The notes under the pieces were generated by a model. That model was not told the origin of the DNA and searched no databases. It worked only from the letters and a program-made list of their open reading frames with translations. DNA of 64,000 nt, from the NCBI RefSeq assembly GCF_900104845.1, contig NZ_FNSR01000001.1, forward strand, positions 1,612,001 through 1,676,000, in the 5' to 3' direction. This stretch comes from Paraburkholderia caballeronis (GTDB lineage Bacteria; Pseudomonadota; Gammaproteobacteria; Burkholderiales; Burkholderiaceae). Positions 45,992-52,884 of this stretch are shown in pieces (within the stretch, counting starts at the first letter, position 1; each line of letters starts with the position of its first letter). The position numbers and the translations under genes are program-made.

Positions 45992-46195
45992 ATGCGGGCC
46001 ACCGACACGCGGAGCGGTACCATAGACCTGAACCTTCGAAACCTATGGTTTCAAGCCTACATCGCAGCGCTGCACCGGGCCGAGCCGGTATCGGCCGGCA
46101 TGATTGCGGACGACGCGGTACGGGTTGCAATCAACCGCTGGAAGGTCTTGCCAAATACCACCTCTCCAGCTGAAAGCCCTGGCCCTGTAAGATAA
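45992..46195 (+). CDS. 67-residue protein of unknown function
   Basis: The product has 67 residues (MRATDTRSGTIDLNLRNLW onward) with a predicted helical middle. AGGAGCCAGCC precedes the ATG, a fitting ribosome-binding site, and the gene starts 46 bp after a terminator, so it may open a new transcript. I do not recognise the family. An upstream extension (45869) is unlikely. Confidence 0.5.
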   Translation: MRATDTRSGTIDLNLRNLWFQAYIAALHRAEPVSAGMIADDAVRVAINRWKVLPNTTSPAESPGPVR

Positions 46196-46220
46196 GCGTG
46201 CATTTTGGACGGAGGAGCGC

Positions 46221-46595
46221 TTGAATAATCACGGATTTACACAGAAAGAATGGTCGGACGCGAAGCGTGAAGCCAAGGAAATCTTGGCCACTCGCGCCAA
46301 AGTGCGTGGAATGATTCCCTATTCCGATCTTGTGGCCAGAATCAAGTCGGTTCGACTTGAAGCCCATGACCAACGTCTTTTCCATTTGCTTGGCGAAATA
46401 TCTGAAGAAGAAGATGACGCCGGCAGAGGCATGTTGAGCGTTATCGTTGTTCACAAGACCGGAGATATGCAACCCGGCCCGGGATTCTTCGATCTTGCAG
46501 AGCAACTTGGGCGGAACACCTCTGACATTTTGAAGTGTTGGATTGATGAGTTGAAAAAGGTCCATGCGTATTGGAGTTCCGCAACCCGTTCCTAG
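46221..46595 (+). CDS. 124-residue protein of unknown function, low GC
   Basis: The product has 124 residues. GGAGGAGC lies just before a TTG start (46221); a Met at residue 31 is the alternative. Landmarks are RGMIPYSDLVARIKS and MLSVIVVHKTGDMQPGPGFF, segments I associate loosely with small proteins of unknown function found in accessory DNA. The reading frame is clearly AT-richer (near half GC) than the chromosome, a sign of separate origin. No function assigned. Confidence 0.6.
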   Translation: MNNHGFTQKEWSDAKREAKEILATRAKVRGMIPYSDLVARIKSVRLEAHDQRLFHLLGEISEEEDDAGRGMLSVIVVHKTGDMQPGPGFFDLAEQLGRNTSDILKCWIDELKKVHAYWSSATRS

Positions 46596-46781
46596 TGAAT
46601 CTTGACCCCAACAGGTAACAAACTCCCCTTCGAATAAGAAGCGGTTTGTGTTTGTGACGCTTGGGAAAAACCGAAGACACGACCGGACCGCCACGGGCGA
46701 CATCAGAGACTGGCGGCACTTGTGCCGCCGCCGTAACCTGTCATCCTGGAAAGGTAGCCCACGGATCGGTAGGACAGGAAC

Positions 46782-48236
46782 ATGGCACCGCGCAAGACTG
46801 ACATGCCGTTCTCATTGTTGGACGGGCTTGAACCGTCCAACAATGAGGTGATTGGTCATCGTTCAGATGATCAATCACAAGGCCGTAGCGAAAGCGAAGG
46901 CCGTATGCGTGGTCGCGGGAGCGAACACGCACCGGCTCGATGCGGGAGCAGCGAGCCGAGCACAGACGGCGGGAGCCGGCTGTGCGGTCCCCGGATGGAC
47001 GCCCAAGCGACCATCTGGGGACACGCCATCACGGACGCACTCCGTGATGGCGAAGCCAGCGCACGGAAAGCCGCCGAGGACGATACGAAGCCCTGGACCC
47101 TGCACGCCGACCAGCAGACGCGCAACATACTGCGCGACGAGGAACAGCGCAAGGTCTCGCCGACCACCGCAACGAAGTATCGCCGCGAATACGAACGACT
47201 GCGCACCGAAGGCATCACCGCACTGGACAAAGCACGGACACGGCAACACTACGACCTGCTGCGGACCGCGTCGCACTACTGCATGGAAACCGACGTGCGC
47301 GCGCTCCGGGCTTCATCGGAGCGCGCGCGCCGCGCCGGTCACGTGGACCAAGCACAACGCCTGACGCTCGAAGCCTGGAAACTAGCGACGGAGATGGATG
47401 TGCAGTTTCGCCAGCCGGAGCGGAAAACCTGGAAGGACAAGGCGGACGCCATGCGGAAGGCCAGCGCCCCAATCGTGTCGAAGTCGAAACGCGACACGCG
47501 CGCGCCGGTTCCGTCGCTCGCGGTCGCGGCGCTGCTGACGACGGGGCATCACGGCGTGAAGGTCGCGGAGCGCCACGCCGAGCGGCTGGCGGTGCTGGCG
47601 CTGTTCGGGGTTCGACCGGCCGAGCTGAAACGTGGGATCGAGTTGGAAACGCGGATCGACCCGCAGACCGGCGGCCACTTCCTGGCCGCCCGGGTCAAGG
47701 GCGTGAAGGTCAACGCCGAGCGCGGCCAGGCTTGGCGCACGCTGGTGGTACCGGTCGATAACGCCGCCGCAAGCGGGCTTGCGGCGGTGGTTCAGGAGCG
47801 CGGCGGCAAGGCGGTGGTGTCGATGACCGACGCGGATCACCGGAGCCTGAATCGCGCGCTCCAGCGGTCAGGCCTGTCGATCTATTCGTTCCGCCACGCG
47901 GTTGCCAGCGAACTGAAACGAGAGGCGATCCGCAAGCCGGAGACGGCAGCCAGGGCGGCGACGTTCATGGGGCACGCGAGCACGCGCAGCCTGATGAGTT
48001 ACGGGCGTGCTGCGCACGCCCGTGGTGGTCGCCGGTTCCAGGCACGAGCAGAGCGCCAGGTGCGCAGCGTGCCCGTTACGTTCAAACAAAAGACCGCCGT
48101 GCGCGAGGCTGCCCGTGCGACGGCCGCATCTGCGACCGCCGCGCCGGTTCCAAACCTTGGGGCGCTAGCGCGCCGGCTCCCCGCGCCCGCTGGGCTGACG
48201 CCACCACGCGGGCCAAAACTGCCCTGGAAGCGGTAG
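46782..48236 (+). CDS. second tyrosine recombinase, atypical
   Basis: The product has 484 residues. A catalytic-like C-domain shows R278 (FGVRPAEL), a box Y368-S-F-R371-H372 where the family usually has H-x-x-R, H398 (MGHASTRS) and Y407 (MSYGR). The Arg, second His and Tyr positions of tyrosine recombinases are thus present and the first His is replaced by Tyr. The N-terminal 70 residues are of odd composition and overlap two hairpins, so the true start may be 46905 or 46995. It may invert or excise DNA in the island; a Rci-like role for the PilV gene is only a guess. Confidence 0.7.
   Translation: MAPRKTDMPFSLLDGLEPSNNEVIGHRSDDQSQGRSESEGRMRGRGSEHAPARCGSSEPSTDGGSRLCGPRMDAQATIWGHAITDALRDGEASARKAAEDDTKPWTLHADQQTRNILRDEEQRKVSPTTATKYRREYERLRTEGITALDKARTRQHYDLLRTASHYCMETDVRALRASSERARRAGHVDQAQRLTLEAWKLATEMDVQFRQPERKTWKDKADAMRKASAPIVSKSKRDTRAPVPSLAVAALLTTGHHGVKVAERHAERLAVLALFGVRPAELKRGIELETRIDPQTGGHFLAARVKGVKVNAERGQAWRTLVVPVDNAAASGLAAVVQERGGKAVVSMTDADHRSLNRALQRSGLSIYSFRHAVASELKREAIRKPETAARAATFMGHASTRSLMSYGRAAHARGGRRFQARAERQVRSVPVTFKQKTAVREAARATAASATAAPVPNLGALARRLPAPAGLTPPRGPKLPWKR
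46811..46847. repeat. perfect 15-bp inverted repeat, 7-bp spacer
   Basis: CTCATTGTTGGACGG (46811-46825) and CCGTCCAACAATGAG (46833-46847) flank GCTTGAA. This is the geometry of a tyrosine-recombinase core site and it lies at the 5' end of the recombinase gene. Confidence 0.85.
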
Positions 48237-48386
48237 GCCGCCCGGACGGGGCAGCGGGTCAAGGAGCGCGCAGCGCCCCCGTAGGGGCCTGTCCTTGACG
48301 CGCTGAACCGGCCCCGCACGCTCGGGCACGGGCGGGCAGAGCCAGAGCGCTGCCCGCCCATGCCGACCTGCTGCGGGCCGGGTTCA

Positions 48387-48965
48387 TCACTGCACGCGCC
48401 AGCCGTTGTTCGTTTTCGCCATCATGGCTTCGTCGTTCACGGACGCGGTCATCCCCGGCAGCGTCTGGAACTTGTCGCGCTCGACCCAGGACGGCACGTC
48501 GTCGATCTTCCAGGTGAACTTCACATCGGACATGCCGTCGTTGTCCTTGTTCGGAACCGTGAACTCCGTCACCTCATCAACGGTCTTCGTCCCCACACAG
48601 AAACCCTTTTGCGGGTCCCATGCGCCAGTGGATCGCCCTTTGTTCGTCAGGTTGATGGTGAACGCCGAGACGTTCGCGAAGCCTTGCTGGACCAGTCCGA
48701 GTTGTACGGTCGCAATGCCCTCACGGTTCAGCCCGTCCAGGATGCCGACCTGTTCTTTCGTCATGCCCTCCGACGGGATCTGGATCGGCCACTGCACCGC
48801 CGCGCTGTTCTCGACGTTCCAGCAAACCGCCTGCGGTTTGTCCTTGAAATACTGCGCCAGGCCGTCTTTCAAATCCCCTTTCGACGGCCCGCTGCTGCAC
48901 CCGGCGAGCACTGCTGCAGCGGCGACCAGCGCCCCGAGCGCCAAATTTTGCTTCTTGTTGTTCAT
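48387..48965 (-). CDS. lipoprotein of unknown function
   Basis: The product has 192 residues. The signal peptide ends in lipobox V-L-A-G-C (Cys23), and a mature domain of about 170 residues has one pair of further cysteines (AVCWNV and GFCVGT). ATG 48965 gives the lipoprotein signal; a 26-residue extension would spoil it. It is the downstream gene of a minus-strand pair with the PH-like protein 29 bp away, convergent with the recombinase gene. Function unknown; by context possibly tied to the pilin. Confidence 0.75.
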   Translation of the reverse strand: MNNKKQNLALGALVAAAAVLAGCSSGPSKGDLKDGLAQYFKDKPQAVCWNVENSAAVQWPIQIPSEGMTKEQVGILDGLNREGIATVQLGLVQQGFANVSAFTINLTNKGRSTGAWDPQKGFCVGTKTVDEVTEFTVPNKDNDGMSDVKFTWKIDDVPSWVERDKFQTLPGMTASVNDEAMMAKTNNGWRVQ

Positions 48966-48994
48966 GATGGTCCCTACGGATTGTTGTGCTGTTT

Positions 48995-49297
48995 TTACCG
49001 GTACGCCTGCATGTCCATCGCCGCGCCGAGCCGGTTGTACCATTCCTGCGCGCCTCGTCCAGTGTGGAAGTAGACACGATGCTGCGGCTGGTCCAGGTTC
49101 TTCGTGTTGATCTGCACGTAGGGCTTGACCATGTTGTTCGACGTGGAGACTTCGACAGTCCGCACCTGATCGAACGGGATCATGCGTGCCGAGCTGAACC
49201 AGCCTGACTTGACGAGCAACTGCCGGCTGTTCGGATCGAGTTCCAAGCGGCTGCGGCCGAAGCCGAGCGAATGGCGATAGGTCGGGTTGAACGACAT
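48995..49297 (-). CDS. small PH-like domain protein
   Basis: The protein has about 100 residues. Strand-rich sequence (MIPFDQVRTVEVSTSNNMV, KPYVQINTKNL) closes with a helix (GAQEWYNRLGAAM), the outline of a bacterial PH-like domain; this is structural guesswork. GAGGA precedes ATG 49297; ATG 49333 would add 12 residues but has no ribosome-binding site. It is divergent from the XRE regulator and upstream of the lipoprotein gene. Confidence 0.6.
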   Translation of the reverse strand: MSFNPTYRHSLGFGRSRLELDPNSRQLLVKSGWFSSARMIPFDQVRTVEVSTSNNMVKPYVQINTKNLDQPQHRVYFHTGRGAQEWYNRLGAAMDMQAYR

Positions 49298-49364
49298 AAA
49301 GTCCTCATCGGTGAATGACGCATGCATATCCATGCGAAAGCGATCATACCCAAAATGATAACCA

Positions 49365-49388
49365 TATCCCGTGATATTTTATCCCGTG
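49365..49388. promoter_or_regulatory. direct-repeat operator before the XRE gene
   Basis: TATCCCGTG occurs at 49365-49373 and again at 49380-49388, separated by 6 bp, in the AT-rich space between divergent genes. Likely target of the XRE regulator encoded just downstream. Confidence 0.5.
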
Positions 49389-49420
49389 GAGATTTATCGC
49401 TAGGAAAGCAACCATGAGGC

Positions 49421-49693
49421 ATGGCAACCTCATCCCCTCCGATCAAGACGAAACCCAAAGCGCCGGCCCTAGTGGCGTTCGGTGAGGCCGTTCGTCGGCG
49501 GCGCAAAGCACAGGGGCTGTCGCAGGAAGCCTTCGGCGACGCCTGTGGAATCGACCGTAGTTACATGGGTGGGATCGAGCGAGGCGAGCACAACCTGGCG
49601 CTTGTCAATATCATCAAGATCGTCCATGCCCTGGGCGTCAAACCGTCCGAGTTTTTCAGCGACCTAGACGATCTGCCGGACCTCGACGCATAG
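49421..49693 (+). CDS. XRE-family helix-turn-helix regulator
   Basis: This 90-residue protein is mainly a single HTH domain (GLSQEAFGDACGIDRSYMGGIE near 33-54) with a Pro/Lys-rich N-terminus. Such proteins are DNA-binding repressors or anti-repressors. It lies 65 bp upstream of the PilV gene on the same strand and divergent from the PH-like and lipoprotein genes, so it can control both sides. Confidence 0.85.
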   Translation: MATSSPPIKTKPKAPALVAFGEAVRRRRKAQGLSQEAFGDACGIDRSYMGGIERGEHNLALVNIIKIVHALGVKPSEFFSDLDDLPDLDA

Positions 49694-49758
49694 CGCACTG
49701 GCATTTGACGGCGGTTCCTGGCGCGGTAAGTTGGTAGAAACCACCACCAGAGCCTGTC

Positions 49759-51351
49759 ATGCTGACCGGGAATCCCTTCCTCCAGAGACCCGCAGCCTTG
49801 CGGGCCGCTTCGCCTTGCCGCCCCCGTCGCGGCTTCACCCTGATCGAGTTGATCCTCGTGCTGGCCGTCGGCTCGATGATCACGCTGCTGTCGTTCCAGG
49901 GCATGAAGCGCGACACCGAAAGCAACCAGGCCCGGATCGTCGGCCAGCAAATGCAGACGGTTGGCCGGGCCGTCGATACCTACATCGCCAGCCGCTACAC
50001 CCCGATCAGCCAGTTGCAGGGTGCGGCAGGCGGGGCCAGCGATCCCGGCCCGCGCACCTGCTCGGGGACCACCTGCACGATCACGATCCAAACGCTTGTG
50101 AGCGAAGGCCTGCTGCCCGTGACCTACCAGAACCTGAACAGTTATGGATCGGGCTACAACATCACCCTAAACGTCACCGGTACCGCGCCGAACTGGAACG
50201 TGGTCGGCGTGGTAACAACGGCCAAGCCGTGGACGGTTGGCGGCGTGACGCGTTACGACCTGCTTGGCCGGGCGATGGCGGCGGCCGGGGCAGACAGCGG
50301 CATGAGTCGCTCCAGCGCTTCCCGGATCGACGGCTACGGCGGCGTCTGGAACGCGCCGATCACGATCAGCCCGGCACTCGGGCTGCTCGGCTTCCAGGTC
50401 GGCACCGGGACCGGGCTTTACTCGGTCTACCTGCGCCGGGATGGCACCCTGCCGATGACCGGCGACCTGAACCTGTCGGACGGCACAAACCACAACATCA
50501 TCAATGCCAGCAACGTCACCGGGACCGGGCGCTTCACGTCGGCCCAGACCTACACCAACTACGTGAACCTGGCCGGCAACCTCGACATGACCGGGACGGC
50601 GACGATTCAGGGCAGCGCCAATGTGAACGGCCAGGTCGTGGCCCAAGGCATGATCTGGTCAGCAAACAGCCTGCAAACCGCCGGCGGGGTGAGTGCCAAC
50701 GGCGAGATTTACTCGGGCACGACGGTGCAAACACCAGGCACCATGTGGGCGGGTGGCAACATCACAGCCAACGGCATGATCTGGTCGGCAAACAGTCTGC
50801 AAACGGCTGGCGGAGTGAGTGCCAACGGCGAGATTTATTCCGGCACGACGGTGCAAACACCAGGCACCATGTGGGCCGGCGGCAACATCACCGGCAACTA
50901 TCTGATTCCAAGCGGTAGCGCATCCGTGGGCGGCAGCTGCAGCCCAAGCGGTGCGATAGGAACCGATGGTAGTCAAACGCTGTTCTGCAAAAACGGGGGG
51001 TGGAGCAGTGCTGGATCGGCGACGGTCTCCGCTCCTACGGTTCTTGTAAGTGCGGCTGCAAAAAATCAATCGTATTGCTTCACCATGCCGAAAGCGGCCG
51101 TCGTAACAACCTCCGCGCTGGGGACGGTCACCACTACCGTTGACGGGGTAGTTGTTGGCTTCAGCGTAGGGGTGTCAGGGCAGAACTCCGACGTTGAGAT
51201 TGGCACGAGCGTGACTGTTTTCGCGCCTGCGGGCGCCAGCGTGTGCTCGTCTTCTGCCCTCGTTACGGCATATGGTGGCGGCCCTAACCAGATCGTGACC
51301 AAGACGATCAATGGCGCTGGCTTTCTCATGGTGGCCACATACCTAAACTAA
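49759..51351 (+). CDS. PilV-like pilin (shufflon N-terminal family), orphan
   Basis: The product has 530 residues. A prepilin leader ends at G25-F26 (RRGFTLIELILVL, E30 as the conserved Glu5), so it should be cut and methylated by a prepilin peptidase. The N-terminal half matches the constant region of PilV, the tip adhesin of IncI-type thin pili (Shufflon_N). It then has two near-identical 42-residue repeats (50650-50775 and 50776 onward) and a C-terminal GSCSPSGAIGTDGSQTLFC domain. No other pilus gene is on the island, and no inverted alternative C-terminus or shufflon repeat was seen. Confidence 0.8.
   Translation: MLTGNPFLQRPAALRAASPCRPRRGFTLIELILVLAVGSMITLLSFQGMKRDTESNQARIVGQQMQTVGRAVDTYIASRYTPISQLQGAAGGASDPGPRTCSGTTCTITIQTLVSEGLLPVTYQNLNSYGSGYNITLNVTGTAPNWNVVGVVTTAKPWTVGGVTRYDLLGRAMAAAGADSGMSRSSASRIDGYGGVWNAPITISPALGLLGFQVGTGTGLYSVYLRRDGTLPMTGDLNLSDGTNHNIINASNVTGTGRFTSAQTYTNYVNLAGNLDMTGTATIQGSANVNGQVVAQGMIWSANSLQTAGGVSANGEIYSGTTVQTPGTMWAGGNITANGMIWSANSLQTAGGVSANGEIYSGTTVQTPGTMWAGGNITGNYLIPSGSASVGGSCSPSGAIGTDGSQTLFCKNGGWSSAGSATVSAPTVLVSAAAKNQSYCFTMPKAAVVTTSALGTVTTTVDGVVVGFSVGVSGQNSDVEIGTSVTVFAPAGASVCSSSALVTAYGGGPNQIVTKTINGAGFLMVATYLN
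50650..50896 (+). repeat. two 126-bp in-frame tandem repeats in the pilin
   Basis: ATGATCTGGTC begins at 50650 and again at 50776, a period of 126 bp (42 codons) with few differences; each copy encodes MIWSANSLQTAGG onward to AGGNIT. Confidence 0.92.
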
Positions 51352-51407
51352 CCTGGCAACATGCACGTCATGCTGAGGTGCGTGTGATGCCGAATCCTAC
51401 ATCTTGA

Positions 51408-51426
51408 GCTACACTCTGGGGCTACA
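51408..51426. repeat. paired GCTACA boxes, right end
   Basis: GCTACACTCTGGGGCTACA resembles the left-end copy (43398-43415). Confidence 0.55.
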
Positions 51427-51496
51427 ACTTTCGGAACCCGCAACCGTCCGGGAACCCCGTGTAATCAAGAGGTTATGAGGTGCCGGGCGCTACGCT

Positions 51497-51512
51497 CCTG
51501 CCCCCGCAACCA
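51497..51512. repeat. right attachment core
   Basis: CCTGCCCCCGCAACCA repeats the tRNA-fMet 3' end with one mismatch and marks the right edge of the island. Confidence 0.75.
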
Positions 51513-51776
51513 GGAATCATCCGTACGCCGCCGCTTGCGATCAACAGTCGCCCGGCGGCGTATCCATTTTGGCGAAGGCATTTTCCTTTGCTCCGTTCTC
51601 CGCGCCATCTCGTCCCATCGTCGCTGCATTAAGCGACTCGATCCAGGCGTTGTCGGTCAATCTGCGCGCCGACCCACGATAAGCCGTCCGCTACGGTGAT
51701 AGTCTCGCGTGACAGACTACGTTCTCGCTGTTGCCGCATGGTCGAACGTCGCCTGCAATCGAACGGAGGCTGATCG

Positions 51777-51977
51777 ATGGAAAACGCAGTGTATTGGAAC
51801 GGCGTGCAGGTCGGGCTCGAAGTCGAAGGCCGCATCTTCTGGTATCCATCGACGCCTCAGGCGGCTATCGACGCATACGGCGACCATCGCAATGACGACG
51901 CGTGCCAGCCGGTCGCGAGCCACGCGAATCTGGGCATCGTGGCGGGGATACCCGATAACGGCGTCGGCCGTCGTTGA
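51777..51977 (+). CDS. 66-residue protein of unknown function
   Basis: The product has 66 residues and begins MENAVYWNGVQVGLEVEGRI. CGGAGGC lies at good distance before the ATG. The N-terminal half looks like a short beta-rich domain. Similar small proteins occur in Burkholderia as I recall; no function is known. It is the first gene outside the island. Confidence 0.6.
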   Translation: MENAVYWNGVQVGLEVEGRIFWYPSTPQAAIDAYGDHRNDDACQPVASHANLGIVAGIPDNGVGRR

Positions 51978-52013
51978 CGACCGATACCGAACAAAGCCCG
52001 CATCGAACCCGCA

Positions 52014-52709
52014 TCACGCTCCGATTGCCCATTCGACCGCCGCCTGCACGTGCAGCGCGGTCGTATCGAACACTGGCAGCGACGAATCTTCCGCGCCGAT
52101 CAGCAGCGTGATCTCCGTGCAGCCGAGAATCACCGCCTGCGCGCCGCGTTGCGCGAGCCCGTCGATCACACGGCGATACACGTCGCGCGAAACTTCATCG
52201 ACGACGCCGTGACACAACTCGTCGTAGATGATCCGGTGAACGTCCGCGCGCTCGCGTTCATCCGGCACGATCGCTTCGAGGCCGTGCGTGTCGCGCAGCC
52301 GGCCGACGTAAAAATCCTGTTCCATCGTGTAGCGCGTGCCGAGCAGCCCCACGCGTTCGACGCCCGCCGCGCGCAGCGCCGCGCCGGTCGGATCGGCGAT
52401 GTGCAGGAACGGAATCGAGATTACCGCGTCGATCGACGCGCACACGCGATGCATCGTGTTCGTCGCGAGCAGCACGATGTCCGCGCCGCCGCGCTCCAGT
52501 TGCCGCGCCGCGTCGGCCATCAGCGTGCCTAGCGTCGCCCAGTCGCCGGCGCGCTGCAATGCTTCGACGTCCGCGAAATCGACGGTCGCCATCAGGCTGC
52601 GCGCGTTGTGATGGCCGCCGAGCCGCGCTTTCGCCTCACGGTTCAGCAGCCGGTAATACTCGGCGGACGATTCCCAACTCATGCCGCCGATCACGCCTAT
52701 CGTCTTCAT
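52014..52709 (-). CDS. aspartate/glutamate racemase family protein
   Basis: The product has 231 residues. It has the racemase fold with VIGGMSWESSAEYY, ATNTMHRV (Thr in place of the first catalytic Cys) and LGCTEI with the second catalytic Cys. A Thr/Cys pair is known from the broad-specificity racemase YgeA of E. coli, so this may be a racemase of a wider amino-acid range. The start at 52709 begins directly with the first strand. Confidence 0.88.
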   Translation of the reverse strand: MKTIGVIGGMSWESSAEYYRLLNREAKARLGGHHNARSLMATVDFADVEALQRAGDWATLGTLMADAARQLERGGADIVLLATNTMHRVCASIDAVISIPFLHIADPTGAALRAAGVERVGLLGTRYTMEQDFYVGRLRDTHGLEAIVPDERERADVHRIIYDELCHGVVDEVSRDVYRRVIDGLAQRGAQAVILGCTEITLLIGAEDSSLPVFDTTALHVQAAVEWAIGA

Positions 52710-52857
52710 CGTGGATTCCCGCCCAGTCCAGAACGCACGAGTATAGGGCGCACGCGGATGGCAGGGCGGTACGGTCGCGCGCGCGGCGGCCGGTACGGCG
52801 GTGTGGCTCTGGCGTGGCGATGACGTGGAACGCGTGGAAATCCGCTTGAAATGAACA

Positions 52858-52873
52858 CTGTGTTTTTGTACAG
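52858..52873. promoter_or_regulatory. LexA (SOS) box of dinB
   Basis: CTGTGTTTTTGTACAG matches the LexA consensus CTGT-N8-ACAG. The symmetry extends to 9-bp arms (GAACACTGT and ACAGTGTTC, 52853-52878). A promoter TTGAAA (52846-52851), 17 bp, TACAGT (52869-52874) overlaps it. Confidence 0.9.
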
Positions 52874-52884
52874 TGTTCATCATC

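Larger units (their letters stand above)
43339..51512. mobile_element. 8.2-kb genomic island in tRNA-fMet
   Basis: The island is bounded by a 16-bp direct repeat of the tRNA 3' end. It starts with a tyrosine integrase read away from the tRNA, carries cargo with lower and more variable GC, and has paired GCTACA boxes near both ends. There is no conjugation, relaxase, replication or capsid gene, so it is at most mobilisable by other means. Cargo: two small unknown genes, a second tyrosine recombinase, a lipoprotein, a PH-like protein, an XRE regulator and a PilV-type pilin. Confidence 0.8.
51352..51776. other. right island end and following non-coding stretch
   Basis: No gene is supported. It contains paired GCTACA boxes (51408-51426), the right attachment core (51497-51512) and, just outside the island, a hairpin (51524-51533 with 51553-51562) that may be the original tRNA-fMet terminator. 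Confidence 0.6.

Noticed and set aside
46131..46703. 190-codon minus-strand frame opposite the low-GC gene
   Set aside because: The plus-strand frame has a strong ribosome-binding site and normal composition; this one does not.
49759..51351. Active shufflon (invertible C-terminal segments)
   Set aside because: I saw no inverted alternative C-terminal frames downstream and no shufflon-type 19-bp repeats; only direct repeats.
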